Below, in pieces: positions 1-13,932 of a DNA stretch of 64,000 bases. How positions within the stretch are numbered: the first letter of the stretch is position 1; each line of letters opens with the position of its first letter. The position numbers were made by a program, and so were the translations under genes. The DNA lies in contig NZ_CP032543.1 in assembly GCF_003610995.1 (NCBI RefSeq), positions 4,464,001 through 4,528,000 on the forward strand, written 5' to 3'. A model generated the notes under the pieces. It was given only the letters and a program-made list of their open reading frames with translations, did no database searches and was not told where the DNA came from. This DNA is from Streptomyces griseus subsp. griseus. Its GTDB lineage: Bacteria; Actinomycetota; Actinomycetes; Streptomycetales; Streptomycetaceae.

Positions 1-592
1 CAGCCCCGGCCAGTACGAGGCCCCGCTCGGCATCACGCTGCGCCAGCTCCTCGACATGAGCGGCGGCATGCGGCCCGGCCACCGGCTCAAGTTCTGGACC
101 CCGGGCGGCTCCTCCACCCCGATGCTCACCGAGGAGCACCTCGACGTCCCCCTCGACTACGAGGGGGTCGGCGGCGCCGGGTCCATGCTCGGCACCAAGG
201 CGCTCCAGTGCTTCGACGAGACGACCTGTGTCGTACGGGCCGTCACCCGCTGGACCGAGTTCTACGCCCACGAGTCCTGCGGCAAGTGCACGCCCTGCCG
301 TGAAGGGACGTACTGGCTGGTCCAGTTGATGCGGGACATCGAGGCCGGCAAGGGCGAGATGGCCGACCTGGACAAGCTCAACGACATCGCCGACAACATC
401 AACGGCAAGTCGTTCTGCGCGCTCGGCGACGGCGCCGCCGCCCCGATCTTCTCCTCGCTCAAGTATTTCCGCGAGGAGTACGAACAGCACATCACGGGCA
501 AGGGCTGTCCCTTCGACCCCGCCAGATCCACGGCCTGGGCCGACGACAAGAACACCGACGGCAAGAACGCTCACCGGGGGGTGAACGCATGA
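1..592 (+). CDS. nuoF: NADH-quinone oxidoreductase subunit F, 3' part
   Basis: C-terminal part of the NADH-binding flavoprotein subunit of complex I, which passes electrons from NADH via FMN into the Fe-S chain. The gene enters from the left edge; the open frame begins at base 2 and its 5' end is outside the window. The cluster motif [12 protein letters not shown] is present, giving three cysteines of the N3 4Fe-4S site, with the fourth in the downstream [11 protein letters not shown] stretch, as expected for NuoF. The stop overlaps the nuoG ATG by four bases (ATGA), so translation is probably coupled. First visible gene of the main nuo operon. Confidence 0.95.
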   Translation, partial: SPGQYEAPLGITLRQLLDMSGGMRPGHRLKFWTPGGSSTPMLTEEHLDVPLDYEGVGGAGSMLGTKALQCFDETTCVVRAVTRWTEFYAHESCGKCTPCREGTYWLVQLMRDIEAGKGEMADLDKLNDIADNINGKSFCALGDGAAAPIFSSLKYFREEYEQHITGKGCPFDPARSTAWADDKNTDGKNAHRGVNA

Positions 593-3099
593 CAGTCACC
601 ACGAGTGCGCCCTCCGGGGGCGGCGAGGCGGCCATCCCGCCCGAGGACCTGGTCACGCTGACCATCGACGGCATCGAGATCAGCGTCCCCAAGGGGACCC
701 TGGTCATCCGGGCCGCCGAACTCCTCGGCATCGAGATCCCGCGCTTCTGCGACCACCCGCTCCTCGACCCGGCCGGCGCCTGCCGCCAGTGCATCGTCGA
801 GGTCGAGGGCCAGCGCAAGCCGATGGCCTCCTGCACCATCACCTGCACCGACGGCATGGTCGTCAAGTCGCAGATCACCTCTCCTGTCGCCGAGAAGGCG
901 CAGAAGGGCGTGATGGAGCTGCTGCTGATCAACCACCCGCTGGACTGCCCGGTCTGCGACAAGGGCGGCGAGTGCCCGCTCCAGAACCAGGCGATGTCGC
1001 ACGGCGGCGCCGACTCCCGCTTCGACGGGAAGAAGCGGACCTTCGAGAAGCCCGTCCCGATCTCCACCCAGGTGCTGCTGGACCGTGAGCGGTGCGTGCT
1101 CTGCGCGCGCTGCACCCGGTTCTCCAACCAGGTGGCGGGCGACCCGATGATCGAGTTGATCGAGCGCGGCGCCCTCCAGCAGGTCGGCACCGGCGAGGGC
1201 GACCCCTTCGAGTCGTACTTCTCCGGCAACACCATCCAGATCTGCCCGGTCGGCGCGCTGACCTCGGCGGCGTACCGCTTCCGCTCCCGCCCCTTCGACC
1301 TGGTCTCCACCCCCTCGGTGTGCGAGCAGTGTTCCGGCGGCTGCGGGATGCGCACCGACCACCGGCGCGGCAAGGTCATGCGGCGCCTCGCGGCCAACGA
1401 GCCCGAGGTCAACGAGGAGTGGATCTGCGACAAGGGGAGGTTCGGCTTCCGCTACGCCCAGCAGCGCGACCGCCTCACCACCCCGCTGGTCCGCAACGCG
1501 GACGGTGTCCTGGAGCCGGCGAGCTGGCCCGAGGCGCTGGAGGTCGCGGCGGCCGGACTGCTCGCGGCCCGGGGCCGTACCGGCGTCCTGACCGGCGGCC
1601 GGCTGACCGTCGAGGACTCCTACGCGTACAGCAAGTTCGCCCGGGTCGCCCTCGACACCAACGACATCGACTTCCGCGCCCGGGTCCACAGCGCCGAGGA
1701 GGCCGACTTCCTGGCCGCCCGCGTCGCCGGGCGCGGCCGGGACCTGGACGGCGAGGGGGTCACGTACACCGCGCTGGAGAAGGCTCCCGCGGTCCTGCTC
1801 GTCGGGTTCGAGTCCGAGGAGGAGGCCCCCGGTGTCTTCCTGCGGCTCCGCAAGGCCCACCGCAAGAGCGGCCAGCAGACCTTCGCCCTCGCCTCGCACG
1901 CCACGCGCGGTCTGGTGAAGGCGGGTGGCACGCTGCTGCCCGCCGCCCCCGGCACCGAGACCGAGTGGCTGGACGCGCTCGCGGGCGGGGTCGGGCTGGA
2001 GGCCGAAGGGGCGGCCGCCGCCGAGGCGTTGCGCGGTGAGCACTCCCTGATCATCGTCGGGGAGCGGCTCGCGGGTGTGCCCGGCGCACTCTCTGCCGCT
2101 ATTCGTACGGCTGCCGCGACCGGCGCACGCCTGGTGTGGATTCCGCGCCGCGCGGGCGACCGGGGCGCGGTGGAGGCGGGCGCGCTCCCCACCCTGCTGC
2201 CCGGCGGCCGCCCGGCCACCGACCCGCGGGCCCGGGACGAGGTGGCCGCCGTCTGGCGCGTCGCCGAACTGCCCGCCCGACACGGCCGCGACACCGGCCA
2301 GATCATCGAGGCCGCGGCCACCGGTGAGCTGGGCGCGCTGCTCGTCGCCGGCGTCGGCGTGGAGGACCTGCCGGACCCGGCGCGGGCGCTGGAAGCCCTG
2401 GACGAGGTCGGCTTCCTGGTCTCGCTGGAGCTGCGGCCGAGCGCGGTCACCGACCGGGCCGACGTGGTCTTCCCGGTCGCCGCCGTCGCGGAGAAGTCCG
2501 GCACCTTCCTCAACTGGGAGGGCCGGGTCCGGATGTTCCAGGCCGCGCTGAAGCCGGAGCAGATGCCCCGGACCCTCGCGCCGGTCGACTCCCGGGTGCT
2601 GCACATGCTGGCCGACGCCATGGACGTGCACTTCGCGCTGCCGGACCTGACCGCCGCCCGCCGCGAGCTGGACCGGCTCGGCGGCTGGGAGGGCGGACAC
2701 GCGGACGACCCGCGCGAACCGGCGCAGCCGCTGCCCCGGCCCGGCGACGGCGAGGCGGTCCTCGCGGGCCACCGGATGCTCCTCGACCTGGGCCGGCTCC
2801 AGGAGGGCGACACCGCGCTCGCCGGAACCCGGCACGCGGCGCTCGCCCGGCTCTCCGCCACCACGGCGGCCGAGTCCGGCGTCAAGGACGGCGACCTGCT
2901 CGCCGTCACCGGCCCGGCCGGCACCGTCGAACTCCCCCTCCAGGTCACCGACATGCCGGACCGCGTGGTCTGGGTGCCGCTGAACTCGGTGGGACGCGGC
3001 ATCCCCGCCGACACCGGTGCGAACCCCGGCGGCCTGGTCCGGATCGGCCCGGCCGCCGCCCCGGGCGCTCCCGTAGAACCGTCGGAGGTACGAGCGTGA
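589..3099 (+). CDS. nuoG: NADH-quinone oxidoreductase subunit G
   Basis: Large Fe-S subunit of the complex I peripheral arm, 836 residues. The N-terminal 2Fe-2S ferredoxin domain has Cys54, Cys65, Cys68 and Cys82. It is followed by the His/Cys cluster site (His116, Cys120, Cys123, Cys129) and a further 4Fe-4S region with CVLCARC. The remainder is the molybdopterin-oxidoreductase-like domain, which in NuoG carries no molybdenum. A G-rich ribosome site precedes the ATG, and the gene overlaps nuoF by four bases and the nuoH start at its 3' end. Length and domain order are normal for actinobacterial NuoG. Confidence 0.96.
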   Translation: MTVTTSAPSGGGEAAIPPEDLVTLTIDGIEISVPKGTLVIRAAELLGIEIPRFCDHPLLDPAGACRQCIVEVEGQRKPMASCTITCTDGMVVKSQITSPVAEKAQKGVMELLLINHPLDCPVCDKGGECPLQNQAMSHGGADSRFDGKKRTFEKPVPISTQVLLDRERCVLCARCTRFSNQVAGDPMIELIERGALQQVGTGEGDPFESYFSGNTIQICPVGALTSAAYRFRSRPFDLVSTPSVCEQCSGGCGMRTDHRRGKVMRRLAANEPEVNEEWICDKGRFGFRYAQQRDRLTTPLVRNADGVLEPASWPEALEVAAAGLLAARGRTGVLTGGRLTVEDSYAYSKFARVALDTNDIDFRARVHSAEEADFLAARVAGRGRDLDGEGVTYTALEKAPAVLLVGFESEEEAPGVFLRLRKAHRKSGQQTFALASHATRGLVKAGGTLLPAAPGTETEWLDALAGGVGLEAEGAAAAEALRGEHSLIIVGERLAGVPGALSAAIRTAAATGARLVWIPRRAGDRGAVEAGALPTLLPGGRPATDPRARDEVAAVWRVAELPARHGRDTGQIIEAAATGELGALLVAGVGVEDLPDPARALEALDEVGFLVSLELRPSAVTDRADVVFPVAAVAEKSGTFLNWEGRVRMFQAALKPEQMPRTLAPVDSRVLHMLADAMDVHFALPDLTAARRELDRLGGWEGGHADDPREPAQPLPRPGDGEAVLAGHRMLLDLGRLQEGDTALAGTRHAALARLSATTAAESGVKDGDLLAVTGPAGTVELPLQVTDMPDRVVWVPLNSVGRGIPADTGANPGGLVRIGPAAAPGAPVEPSEVRA

Positions 3100-4499
3100 T
3101 GAGCCTCACCGCACTGACCACGGCGCCCCAGGGCGCCGTCATCGCCGCCGAGGATCTCTCGATGTTCGGCACCGACCCCTGGTGGCTGGTGCTGGTCAAG
3201 GCGGTCTTCTGCTTCGCGTTCCTGATGCTGATCGTGCTCTTCTCCATCGTGTGGGAGCGCAAGGTCGTCGCCTGGATGCAGCTGCGCATCGGACCCAACC
3301 GGCACGGCCCCTGGGGACTGCTCCAGTCGCTCGCCGACGGCGTCAAACTGATGCTGAAGGAAGACGTCATCGTCAAGCGCGCGGACAAGGCGGTGTACGT
3401 CCTGGCGCCGATCCTCGCGGCGATCCCCGCCTTCATGGCGGTCGCGGTCATCCCCTTCGGACCCGCGGGCAACGAGGTCTCGATCTTCGGCACCCGTACG
3501 ACGATGCAGCTCACCGACCTGCCGATCGCCGCGCTCTACATCCTCGCCGTCGGCGCGGTCGGGGTGTACGGCTTCGTCCTCGGCGGCTGGTCCTCGGGCT
3601 CCACGTACCCGCTGCTCGGCGGGATCCGCTCGTGCGCCCAGATGATTTCGTACGAGATCGCCATGGGCGCCGCGTTCGCCTCGGTCTTCCTCTACTCCGG
3701 GTCGATGTCGACCTCCACCATCGTGGAGGCGCAGGGCGACCGGTGGTACATCATCCTGCTCCCGATGTCCTTCCTCATCTACATGGTGACGATGGTCGGG
3801 GAGGCCAGCCGGGCCCCGTTCGACATGCCGGAGTCCGAGGGCGACCTCGTCGGCGGCTTCAACACCGAGTACAGCTCCATCAAGTTCGCGATGTTCATGC
3901 TCGCCGAGTACATCCACATGGTGACCGTGTCGATGATCGCGGTGACGCTGTTCCTCGGCGGCTGGCGGGCCCCGTACCCGATCTCCGCGTTCTGGGAGGG
4001 GGCGAACCACGGCTGGTGGCCGATGCTCTGGTTCTTCCTGAAGCTCCAGGCGCTGATCTTCTTCTTCATCTGGCTGCGCGGCACGCTGCCACGCGTCCGC
4101 TACGACCAGCTGATGAAGCTCGGCTGGAAGGTCCTGATCCCGGTCTCGGTGGGCTGGCTGATGCTCGTCGCCACCGTCCGCGCGCTGCGGAACGAGGGCT
4201 ACGACTTCTCCCGGATCGTGCTGTACGTCGGCGGGGCGGTGCTCGCCATCCTGCTGATCTCCCTGGTCGTGGACATGTTCCGCGACCGCAGGGTCAGGGC
4301 TCACGAGGCGGAGGCCGGACCGGAGCCCGCGTTCGACCCGATGGCGGGCGGGTTCCCGGTGCCACCGCTGCCCGGACAGAGCCTGCCGCCGGTGCCCAGG
4401 CGCGTACCGAGGCGCGAGCGGGAGCTCGTTGTCAGTGGCGGGCCCGATACTCAGAGTGACGGAAACGCGAGTGACGGAAAGGAGGCCGGCGGTGTCTGA
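3096..4499 (+). CDS. nuoH: NADH-quinone oxidoreductase subunit H
   Basis: Membrane subunit of complex I that, with NuoB and NuoD, forms the quinone chamber. It has about eight membrane segments and the family signatures [18 protein letters not shown] near residue 50 and [20 protein letters not shown] in a cytoplasmic loop. The start is either GTG 3096 or ATG 3099; a GGAGG at 3084-3088 lies 7 or 10 bases upstream, so both are acceptable. The last 70 residues or so are a hydrophilic Pro/Arg-rich tail beyond the usual family end. Both neighbours overlap it, consistent with one transcript. Confidence 0.95.
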   Translation: MMSLTALTTAPQGAVIAAEDLSMFGTDPWWLVLVKAVFCFAFLMLIVLFSIVWERKVVAWMQLRIGPNRHGPWGLLQSLADGVKLMLKEDVIVKRADKAVYVLAPILAAIPAFMAVAVIPFGPAGNEVSIFGTRTTMQLTDLPIAALYILAVGAVGVYGFVLGGWSSGSTYPLLGGIRSCAQMISYEIAMGAAFASVFLYSGSMSTSTIVEAQGDRWYIILLPMSFLIYMVTMVGEASRAPFDMPESEGDLVGGFNTEYSSIKFAMFMLAEYIHMVTVSMIAVTLFLGGWRAPYPISAFWEGANHGWWPMLWFFLKLQALIFFFIWLRGTLPRVRYDQLMKLGWKVLIPVSVGWLMLVATVRALRNEGYDFSRIVLYVGGAVLAILLISLVVDMFRDRRVRAHEAEAGPEPAFDPMAGGFPVPPLPGQSLPPVPRRVPRRERELVVSGGPDTQSDGNASDGKEAGGV

Positions 4500-5166
4500 G
4501 AAACCAGAGCTCACGGGCTCATCGGGATCCGCTGGGTCCTCGGGAGAATCGGGTTCGGCGGGGGAGAAGTTCCAGAACCCCGTGGCCGGCTTCGGCGTGA
4601 CCTTCAAGGCCATGTTCAAGAAGCGGCTGACCGAGCAGTATCCGGAGACGCCGAAGGTGACGGCGCCCCGCTTCCACGGCCGCCACCAGCTCAACCGCCA
4701 CCCGGACGGCCTGGAGAAGTGCGTCGGCTGCGAGCTGTGCGCCTGGGCGTGTCCGGCCGACGCCATCTACGTGGAGGGCGCGGACAACACCGAGGAGGAG
4801 CGCTACTCCCCGGGCGAGCGCTACGGCCGCGTCTACCAGATCAACTACGCGCGCTGCATCCTCTGCGGACTCTGCATCGAGGCCTGCCCCACCCGGGCGC
4901 TGACGATGACGAACGAGTTCGAGCTCGCCAACACCACCCGCGAGAGCCTCATCTACACCAAGGACGAGCTGCTCGCGGGCCTGGAGGAGGGCATGGTCGA
5001 CAGTCCGCACGCGATCTTCCCGGGCATGGACGAGCAGGACTACTACCGGGGCCTGGTCACCGAGGCCGCTCCCGGTACGGTGCCGCAGCCGGCGCTCTCC
5101 AAGGGCGAGGAGCCCAAGTCGGACGAGTCCGCCGGCGCACAGCAGGGCAGGGGGGCGGGCGCATGA
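4492..5166 (+). CDS. nuoI: NADH-quinone oxidoreductase subunit I
   Basis: Ferredoxin-like subunit with two 4Fe-4S clusters that link the peripheral Fe-S chain to NuoB. The first motif has cysteines 77, 80, 83 and 87; the second has 122, 125, 128 and 132. The start is set at GTG 4492 because AAAGGAGG at 4477-4484 sits 7 bases upstream; this overlaps nuoH by eight bases. A longer reading from 4429 has no comparable ribosome site. The first 25 residues are a Ser/Gly-rich linker. Product 224 residues. Confidence 0.95.
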   Translation: MSEKPELTGSSGSAGSSGESGSAGEKFQNPVAGFGVTFKAMFKKRLTEQYPETPKVTAPRFHGRHQLNRHPDGLEKCVGCELCAWACPADAIYVEGADNTEEERYSPGERYGRVYQINYARCILCGLCIEACPTRALTMTNEFELANTTRESLIYTKDELLAGLEEGMVDSPHAIFPGMDEQDYYRGLVTEAAPGTVPQPALSKGEEPKSDESAGAQQGRGAGA

Positions 5167-6029
5167 ACGCGATCGCCGCGGCCGCCACCACCTCGACCGG
5201 TGAGGCCGTCCAGTTCTGGATCCTGGGGACCGTCGCCGTGATCGGCGCCTTCTCCACGATCCTGCTGAAGAAGTCCGTGCACAGTGCCCTGTCGCTGGCC
5301 GGGACCATGGTCGTCCTGGCCGTCTTCTACCTCGCCAACGGCGCCTATTTCCTCGGCATCGTCCAGATCATCGTCTACACCGGCGCGATCATGATGCTGT
5401 TCCTCTTCGTCGTGATGCTGGTCGGCGTCACCGCGGCGGACTCCCTCAAGGAGACGCTCAAGGGGCAGCGCTGGCTGGCCGTCGCCTGCGGACTGGGCTT
5501 CGGCATCCTGCTGATCGGGGGCATCGGCAACGCGTCGCTGTCCACCTTCAACGGACTCGGCGCCGCCAACGCCCTGCACGGCGGCAACGTCGAGGGACTC
5601 GCCAACCTCATCTTCACCAAGTACGTCTTCGCCTTCGAGATCACCGGCGCCCTGCTGATCACCGCGACAGTCGGGGCGATGGTGCTCACGCACCGCGAGC
5701 GCACCGAACGGGCCAAGACCCAGCGGGAGATGTCCGAGGAGCGCGTGCGCGGCAAGCACCTCCCGCCGCTGCCCGCCCCCGGTGTCTACGCCCGGCACAA
5801 CGCGGTGGACATCGCCGGTCTGCTGCCCGACGGCACACCCTCCGAGCTCACCGTCATGAAGACGCTGCGCGACCGGGGCCAGATCCGCGACGTCTCCCAG
5901 GAGGCCCTCGCCGATCTCAAGGCCCTGGAGCAGCGCTCCGGCGAGCGGCTCGGACGTGAGGACGCGGACGCCGTGGCACGCGGGAGCAACCCCGCCTCCG
6001 CGGCGGAGAATTCGGAGGCCGCCCAGTGA
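5163..6029 (+). CDS. nuoJ: NADH-quinone oxidoreductase subunit J
   Basis: Small membrane subunit of complex I, 288 residues, with five predicted membrane segments in the first 190 residues (for example [16 protein letters not shown] and the segment around [20 protein letters not shown]). About 90 hydrophilic residues follow, longer than in E. coli NuoJ but typical of actinobacteria. The start is the ATG at 5163, overlapping the nuoI stop by four bases and preceded by a G-rich ribosome site. Confidence 0.94.
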   Translation: MNAIAAAATTSTGEAVQFWILGTVAVIGAFSTILLKKSVHSALSLAGTMVVLAVFYLANGAYFLGIVQIIVYTGAIMMLFLFVVMLVGVTAADSLKETLKGQRWLAVACGLGFGILLIGGIGNASLSTFNGLGAANALHGGNVEGLANLIFTKYVFAFEITGALLITATVGAMVLTHRERTERAKTQREMSEERVRGKHLPPLPAPGVYARHNAVDIAGLLPDGTPSELTVMKTLRDRGQIRDVSQEALADLKALEQRSGERLGREDADAVARGSNPASAAENSEAAQ

Positions 6030-6325
6030 ACCCGGTCAACTATCTCTATCTCGCGGCCCTGCTGTTCGCGATCGGCGCCTCCGGGGTGCTGATCCGGCGG
6101 AACGTGATCGTGCTCTTCATGTGTATCGAGCTGATGCTCAACGCGTGCAACCTGGCGCTCGTCACGTTCTCCCGGATGCACGGAAACCTCGACGGGCAGA
6201 TCGTCGCCTTCTTCGTGATGGTCGTCGCCGCCGCGGAAGTCGTCGTCGGGCTCGCGATCATCGTGTCGTTGTTCCGCTCCCGCCACTCGGCCTCGGTCGA
6301 CGACGCCAGCCTGATGAAGCTGTAA
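6026..6325 (+). CDS. nuoK: NADH-quinone oxidoreductase subunit K
   Basis: Small three-helix membrane subunit (99 residues) related to MrpC antiporter subunits. The conserved membrane glutamates are visible in [13 protein letters not shown] and in the [11 protein letters not shown] segment; in E. coli NuoK these positions are needed for proton pumping. GTG start overlapping the nuoJ stop by four bases, with GGAGG about 8 bases upstream. Confidence 0.95.
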   Translation: MNPVNYLYLAALLFAIGASGVLIRRNVIVLFMCIELMLNACNLALVTFSRMHGNLDGQIVAFFVMVVAAAEVVVGLAIIVSLFRSRHSASVDDASLMKL

Positions 6326-6338
6326 GGGGACCGGAATC

Positions 6339-8234
6339 GTGGAGAACCTGATCGCGCTGCTCGTCGCGGCGCCCCTGCTCGGAGCGGCGGTCCTGCTCTG
6401 CGGCGGCCGGCGGCTGGACAAGGCCGGGCACTGGCTCGGCACCGTGCTCGCCGCCGCCTCGTTCGTCGTCGGCGCCGTCCTCTTCGCCGACATGCTGGGG
6501 AAGGGTGCCGAGGACCGGGCCCTGCACCAGCACCTGTTCAGCTGGATTCCGGTGGAGGGCTTCCAGGCCGACATCGCCTTCCAGCTGGACCAGCTGTCGA
6601 TGACCTTCGTCCTGCTCATCACCGGTGTGGGCACGCTGATCCACATCTACTCCATCGGCTACATGGAGCACGACGAGCGCAGGCGCCGTTTCTTCGGCTA
6701 TCTCAACCTGTTCCTCGCGGCGATGCTGATCCTGGTCATCGCCGACAACTACCTTCTGCTGTACGTCGGGTGGGAGGGCGTCGGTCTGGCGTCGTACCTG
6801 CTCATCGGCTTCTGGCAGCACAAGCCCAGCGCCGCCACCGCCGCGAAGAAGGCCTTCCTGGTCAACCGCGTCGGCGACATGGGCCTGTCGATCGCCATCA
6901 TGCTGATGTTCACCACCTTCGGCACCTTCGCCTTCGGACCGGTGCTGGAGGCGACCGGCGAGGCGAGCGAGGGCAAGCTGACGGCGATCGGCCTGATGCT
7001 GCTGCTCGCCGCGTGCGGCAAGTCGGCCCAGGTGCCGCTGCAGTCCTGGCTCGGCGACGCGATGGAGGGCCCGACCCCGGTCTCCGCCCTCATCCACGCC
7101 GCGACCATGGTCACCGCCGGTGTCTATCTCATCGTCCGCTCCGGTGCCATCTTCAACGGTGCTCCGGACGCCCAGCTGGTCGTCGCCATCGTCGGTGCGG
7201 TGACGCTGATCTTCGGTGCGATCGTCGGTTGCGCCAAGGACGACATCAAGAAGGCGCTCGCGGGCTCCACGATGTCGCAGATCGGCTACATGATCCTCGC
7301 CGCGGGCCTCGGCCCGATCGGGTACGCCTTCGCGATCATGCACCTGGTGACGCACGGCTTCTTCAAGGCCGGGCTCTTCCTGGGGGCCGGTTCGGTGATG
7401 CACGGCATGAACGACGAGGTCGACATGCGCAAGTACGGCGGCCTGCGGAAGTACATGCCGGTCACCTTCATCACCTTCGGCCTCGGCTACCTCGCCATCA
7501 TCGGCTTCCCGGGCCTGTCCGGCTTCTTCTCCAAGGACAAGATCATCGAGGCGGCCTTCGCCAAGGGCGGCACCGAGGGCTGGATCTTCGGCTCCGTCGC
7601 CCTGCTGGGCGCCGCGATCACCGCGTTCTACATGACGCGCGTGATGCTGATGACCTTCTTCGGCGAGAAGCGCTGGCAGCCCGACGCCGAGGGCCACGAG
7701 CCGCACCCGCACGAGTCCCCGAAGTCCATGACGATCCCGATGATCGTGCTGGCCGTCGGATCGGTCTTCGCCGGTGGCTTCTTCGCCATCGGTGACCGCT
7801 TCGTCAACTGGCTGGAGCCGGTCACCGGTTACGAGCACGGGCACTCCCCGCTGAGCGTGGCCGCCGTCACCGGAGCCACCGTGGTGGCCCTGGTCATCGG
7901 CGTCGCGATCGCCTGGGGGATGTACGGGCGCAAGGCAGTGCCCGTCGTGGCCCCGCGCGGCTCGCTGCTCACCCGGGCGGCCCGCCGCGACCTGCTCCAG
8001 GACGACTTCAACCATGTGGTCCTGGTCCGCGGCGGCGAGCACCTCACCCGCTCGCTCGTCTACGTCGACCACTCCCTGGTCGACGGAGTCGTCAACGGCA
8101 CGGCCGCGTCGGTCGGCGGGCTCTCCGGCCGGCTGCGCAAGCTGCAGAACGGCTACGCCCGCTCCTACGCGGTCTCGATGTTCGGCGGCGCGGCCATCGT
8201 CATCGCCGCGACCCTGCTGATGAGGGCGGTCTGA
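6339..8234 (+). CDS. nuoL: NADH-quinone oxidoreductase subunit L
   Basis: Distal antiporter-like proton-pumping subunit of complex I, 631 residues with about 15 membrane segments. It carries the proton-channel signature [17 protein letters not shown], the lysine/histidine segment [19 protein letters not shown] and [15 protein letters not shown]. The C-terminal part corresponds to the long lateral helix. GTG start 13 bases after nuoK, behind an AAGGGGA ribosome site. Confidence 0.95.
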   Translation: MENLIALLVAAPLLGAAVLLCGGRRLDKAGHWLGTVLAAASFVVGAVLFADMLGKGAEDRALHQHLFSWIPVEGFQADIAFQLDQLSMTFVLLITGVGTLIHIYSIGYMEHDERRRRFFGYLNLFLAAMLILVIADNYLLLYVGWEGVGLASYLLIGFWQHKPSAATAAKKAFLVNRVGDMGLSIAIMLMFTTFGTFAFGPVLEATGEASEGKLTAIGLMLLLAACGKSAQVPLQSWLGDAMEGPTPVSALIHAATMVTAGVYLIVRSGAIFNGAPDAQLVVAIVGAVTLIFGAIVGCAKDDIKKALAGSTMSQIGYMILAAGLGPIGYAFAIMHLVTHGFFKAGLFLGAGSVMHGMNDEVDMRKYGGLRKYMPVTFITFGLGYLAIIGFPGLSGFFSKDKIIEAAFAKGGTEGWIFGSVALLGAAITAFYMTRVMLMTFFGEKRWQPDAEGHEPHPHESPKSMTIPMIVLAVGSVFAGGFFAIGDRFVNWLEPVTGYEHGHSPLSVAAVTGATVVALVIGVAIAWGMYGRKAVPVVAPRGSLLTRAARRDLLQDDFNHVVLVRGGEHLTRSLVYVDHSLVDGVVNGTAASVGGLSGRLRKLQNGYARSYAVSMFGGAAIVIAATLLMRAV

Positions 8235-8238
8235 TCAC

Positions 8239-9810
8239 ATGTCCTTTCCCCTCCTGACCGCGACGGCGGCGCTCCCGGCCATCGGAGCCATCGCCACCGC
8301 CGCCGTCCCCGCCGCACAGCGCACCGTGGCCAAGTGGGTCGCGCTGTTCTTCTCGCTCTCCACGCTCGTGCTGGCGGGCGTCGTCTTCGCCCGCTTCGAG
8401 CCGGGCGGCGACCGCTATCAGCTGACCGAGTCCAAGGCCTGGATCGCCGACTTCGGTGTCCGGTACGAACTGGGCGTGGACGGCATCGGGGTGGCCCTGC
8501 TCGGGCTCACCGCGCTGCTGATCCCGTTCGTCATCGTGGCCGGCTGGCACGACGCCGACCCCCTGGAGACGAAGTCCTCGCGCTGGCGCCCCACCCAGGG
8601 CTTCTTCGCGCTGATCCTCATGGTCGAGGCCATGGTGATCCTGTCGTTCCTCGCGACCGACGTCTTCCTCTTCTACATCCTGTTCGAAGCCATGCTCATC
8701 CCGATGTACTTCCTCATCGGCGGCTTCGGTGACCGGGCCCACGCGGGCACCGACGAGAACGCCGCGAAGCAACGCTCGTACGCGGCGGTCAAGTTCCTCC
8801 TCTACAACCTGGCCGGCGGCCTGATCATGCTGGCCGCCGTCATCGGGCTCTACGTGGTCGCGGGCAGCTTCTCGCTCTCCGAGATCGCGGCGGCCCGGGC
8901 CGACGGCACCCTGGAGATGGCGACCTCCACCGAGCGGTGGCTCTTCCTCGGGTTCTTCCTCGCCTTCGCGATCAAGGCCCCGCTCTGGCCGCTGCACACC
9001 TGGCTGCCCAATGCGATGGGCGAGGCGACCGCACCGGTCGCCGTCCTCATCACCGCGATCGTCGACAAGGTCGGCACCTTCGCGATGCTCCGCTTCTGCC
9101 TCGGGCTCTTCCCGGAGGCCAGCAAGTGGGCGACCCCGGTCGTCATCGCCCTGGCGCTCGTCTCCATCGTCTACGGAGCGCTGCTCGCGGTCGGCCAGCG
9201 CGACATCAAGCGGCTCATCGCCTACGCCTCGATCTCGCACTTCGGCTTCATCATCCTGGGCATCTTCGCGATGACCAGCCAGGGCCAGTCGGGCGCCACG
9301 CTCTACATGGTCAACCACGGCATCTCCACCGCCGCGCTGCTGCTGGTCGCCGGATTCCTCATCACCCGGCGCGGTTCGCGGCTCATCGCGGACTACGGCG
9401 GGGTGCAGAAGGTCGCCCCCGTGCTGGCGGGCACCTTCCTCATCGGCGGTCTGGCGACGCTGTCGCTGCCGGGGCTCGCCCCGTTCGTCAGTGAGTTCCT
9501 GGTGCTGGTCGGCACGTTCAGCGCCTATCCGGTGGCCGGGATCATCGCCACCACCGGCATCGTGCTCGCCGCGATCTACGTCCTGGTCCTCTACCAGCGG
9601 ACGATGACCGGTCCGGTCAACGCGTCGGTCCGCACCATGCCCGACCTCAAGGCGCGTGAGCTGGTGGTCGCCGTGCCGCTGATCGCGGTGCTGCTCTTCC
9701 TGGGCGTCTTCCCGAAGCCGCTCACCGAGGTCGTCAACCCGGCGGTCGAGCACACCATGTCCGACGTACAGAAGAAGGACCCCCAGCCCGAGGTGGAGGC
9801 CGCCAAGTGA
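8239..9810 (+). CDS. nuoM: NADH-quinone oxidoreductase subunit M
   Basis: Second antiporter-like membrane subunit of complex I, 523 residues. The glutamate in ILFEAMLIPMYFLIGG (residue 150) corresponds to the essential Glu144 of E. coli NuoM, and the lysine in FAIKAPLWPLHTWLP to the channel lysine. ATG start four bases after the nuoL stop; the stop overlaps the nuoN GTG by four bases. Confidence 0.95.
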   Translation: MSFPLLTATAALPAIGAIATAAVPAAQRTVAKWVALFFSLSTLVLAGVVFARFEPGGDRYQLTESKAWIADFGVRYELGVDGIGVALLGLTALLIPFVIVAGWHDADPLETKSSRWRPTQGFFALILMVEAMVILSFLATDVFLFYILFEAMLIPMYFLIGGFGDRAHAGTDENAAKQRSYAAVKFLLYNLAGGLIMLAAVIGLYVVAGSFSLSEIAAARADGTLEMATSTERWLFLGFFLAFAIKAPLWPLHTWLPNAMGEATAPVAVLITAIVDKVGTFAMLRFCLGLFPEASKWATPVVIALALVSIVYGALLAVGQRDIKRLIAYASISHFGFIILGIFAMTSQGQSGATLYMVNHGISTAALLLVAGFLITRRGSRLIADYGGVQKVAPVLAGTFLIGGLATLSLPGLAPFVSEFLVLVGTFSAYPVAGIIATTGIVLAAIYVLVLYQRTMTGPVNASVRTMPDLKARELVVAVPLIAVLLFLGVFPKPLTEVVNPAVEHTMSDVQKKDPQPEVEAAK

Positions 9811-11471
9811 GCGCAACAGCTGTCCACAGCCTGTGGACGACGGCGAGCGGGGTGACATCGGCAGCTCCGGGGGACCGCTTCACGGCGCCCACGATCGAGT
9901 ACGCCCAGCTCGCACCCGTCCTGATCATCGTGATCGGTGCGGTCCTGGGCATCCTGGTGGAGGCCTTCGTCCCGCGTAAGGCCCGCTACCACTCCCAGCT
10001 CCTGCTGAGCGTGGTGGCGCTGGCCGCCGCGTTCGCCGCCGTGGTCTCCCTCGCGGCCGGCGGGTACGCCACCACGAAGGCCCAGATCGCGGCCATGGGC
10101 GCCATCGCGATCGACGGCCCCACCCTGTTCCTCCAGGGGACCATTCTCCTGGTCGCCGTGGTGGCCGTCTTCACCTTCGCCGAGCGGCGGCTGGACCCCA
10201 CGGCCCACGGCAACCGGGTCGACTCCTTCGCCGCCCAGGCCGGTACGGTCCCCGGCAGCGACGCCGAGAAGGCCGCCGTCCGCGCGGGCTTCGCCACCAC
10301 CGAGGTCTTCCCGCTGACCCTCTTCTCGGTGGCGGGCCTGCTCGTCTTCCCCGCCGCCAACGACCTGCTGACCCTCTTCATCGCGCTGGAAGTCTTCTCG
10401 CTCCCGCTCTACCTCCTGTGCGCCGTCGCCCGCCGCAAGCGGCTGATGTCGCAGGAGGCGGCCGTGAAGTATTTCCTGCTCGGCGCGTTCTCCTCGGCGT
10501 TCCTGCTCTTCGGGATCGCCCTCCTCTACGGCTACGCGGGCTCCCTCTCGTACGCCACCATCGCCAACGTCGTCGACGGCTCGGTGCTGGAGATCGACCC
10601 GGCCCTCGCCGGGACCATGGGCAACGACGCGCTGCTGCTCATCGGCGGCGCGCTGATCCTGGTCGGCCTGCTCTTCAAGGTCGGTGCCGTCCCGTTCCAC
10701 ATGTGGACCCCGGACGTCTACCAGGGCGCCCCGACCCCGGTCACCGGCTTCATGGCCGCCGCGACCAAGGTCGCCGCGTTCGGTGCGCTGCTGCGCCTGC
10801 TGTACGTGGCGCTCCCCGGGCTCACCTGGGACCTGCGGCCGGTGCTGTGGGCCGTGGCCATCATCACGATGCTGGGCGGGGCGGTCGTCGCGATCACCCA
10901 GACCGACATCAAGCGGCTGCTGGCCTACTCCTCGATCGCGCACGCGGGGTTCATCCTCGCCGGTGTCATCGCGACCAGCCCGGAGGGGGTCTCCTCGGTC
11001 CTCTTCTACCTGGGCGCCTACTCCTTCGTGACGGTCGGCGCGTTCGCCGTCGTCACGCTGGTACGGGACGCGGGCGGCGAGGCCACGCACCTGTCGAAGT
11101 GGGCCGGGCTCGGCCGCCGCTCGCCGCTGACCGCGGCGGTCTTCGCGGTGTTCCTGCTCGCCTTCGCCGGGATCCCGCTCACCTCGGGCTTCTCCGGCAA
11201 GTTCGCGGTCTTCAAGGCGGCGGCGGAGAGCGGAGCGGGTGCGCTGGTCGTCGTCGGTGTGATCTCGTCGGCGATCGCGGCCTTCTTCTACATCCGCGTG
11301 ATCGTCCTGATGTTCTTCAGCGAGCCGAAGGCGGACGGCCCCACGGTCGCCGTCCCGTCCCCGCTGACCATGACGACGATCGCGGTCGGGGTGGCGGTCA
11401 CGCTGGTGCTGGGCCTGGCTCCGCAGTATTTCCTGGACCTCGCGGGCCAGGCGGGAGTCTTCGTGCGGTAG
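9807..11471 (+). CDS. nuoN: NADH-quinone oxidoreductase subunit N
   Basis: Third antiporter-like subunit and last gene of the main nuo operon, 554 residues. Family segments include [20 protein letters not shown], the lysine-bearing [20 protein letters not shown] and [23 protein letters not shown] start overlapping nuoM by four bases. Transcription should stop at the hairpin 20 bases after the stop codon. The first codons contain an inverted pair of DnaA-box-like sequences, listed separately. Confidence 0.95.
   Translation: MSATAVHSLWTTASGVTSAAPGDRFTAPTIEYAQLAPVLIIVIGAVLGILVEAFVPRKARYHSQLLLSVVALAAAFAAVVSLAAGGYATTKAQIAAMGAIAIDGPTLFLQGTILLVAVVAVFTFAERRLDPTAHGNRVDSFAAQAGTVPGSDAEKAAVRAGFATTEVFPLTLFSVAGLLVFPAANDLLTLFIALEVFSLPLYLLCAVARRKRLMSQEAAVKYFLLGAFSSAFLLFGIALLYGYAGSLSYATIANVVDGSVLEIDPALAGTMGNDALLLIGGALILVGLLFKVGAVPFHMWTPDVYQGAPTPVTGFMAAATKVAAFGALLRLLYVALPGLTWDLRPVLWAVAIITMLGGAVVAITQTDIKRLLAYSSIAHAGFILAGVIATSPEGVSSVLFYLGAYSFVTVGAFAVVTLVRDAGGEATHLSKWAGLGRRSPLTAAVFAVFLLAFAGIPLTSGFSGKFAVFKAAAESGAGALVVVGVISSAIAAFFYIRVIVLMFFSEPKADGPTVAVPSPLTMTTIAVGVAVTLVLGLAPQYFLDLAGQAGVFVR
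9820..9840. promoter_or_regulatory. Inverted pair of DnaA-box-like 9-mers
   Basis: CTGTCCACA (9820-9828) and TGTGGACGA (9832-9840, read as TCGTCCACA on the other strand) face each other across three bases. Each matches the Streptomyces DnaA box TTGTCCACA, as I remember it, at 8 or 7 of 9 positions. They lie in the nuoN start region, so protein coding could explain the sequence by chance. DnaA binding is inference only. Confidence 0.25.
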
Positions 11472-11491
11472 GCGGAACACTCCTCGGACAG

Positions 11492-11525
11492 CGCCGGACG
11501 GTCTTTATCCACAGACCGTCCGGCG
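11492..11525 (+). terminator. Hairpin ending the main nuo operon
   Basis: Perfect 13-bp stem (CGCCGGACGGTCT paired with AGACCGTCCGGCG) around an 8-base loop, 20 bases after the nuoN stop. There is no long U tract, as is usual in Streptomyces. The loop and first base of the right arm spell TTATCCACA (11505-11513), an exact E. coli-type DnaA box. Confidence 0.85.
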
Positions 11526-11655
11526 TTGTCGTAGGAGGCGCCTATCGTGGTCGGGGACGGAGAGCGGACGGACAAGGGCCGGACGGCGCGGACGGCAGGT
11601 CTTACGGACCGGACGGCCGGGGGCCTCGGGGGACAGAGCATTGGAAAGCGTGACC

Positions 11656-13701
<2,046 letters not shown>

Positions 13702-13868
13702 GGTGCGCCCGGGCGGTGGGGCCTGGGCGGATGTCCAGGTCATCGGCGGTCCGGCCGCCTTCGGGCGGGACCGTCCACGACGGCTCGGGCCCCTCGGCGT
13801 CGTCGTACGTCGGTGTCGGCCTGCCGGGAAGTCTCGCGGCCCGGACCGGCCCCACCGCCGGGAACGGA

Positions 13869-13888
13869 TCACGCTCCCCTGAGCGTGA
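13869..13888. terminator. Small hairpin between convergent genes
   Basis: Stem TCACGCTC / GAGCGTGA with a 4-base loop, between the ends of recQ (plus strand) and the GPP34 gene (minus strand). It could serve either direction. The rest of 13702-13932 shows no gene. Confidence 0.5.
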
Positions 13889-13932
13889 GAACGCCTCACG
13901 CACTGCTGACCGGAACACATCCCCCGGGCCCA

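Noticed and set aside
571..4766. Very long open frames on the minus strand across nuoG-nuoH (754 and 1048 codons).
   Set aside because: They are antisense shadows of well-identified genes, produced by high GC and rare stops; no family, ribosome site or codon bias supports them. The same holds for the 1057-codon frame at 14881-18054 and similar ones opposite the second nuo operon.
9820..11513. DnaA boxes as part of the replication origin.
   Set aside because: There are only scattered boxes and no dnaA, dnaN or gyr genes; the region is coding sequence and a terminator.
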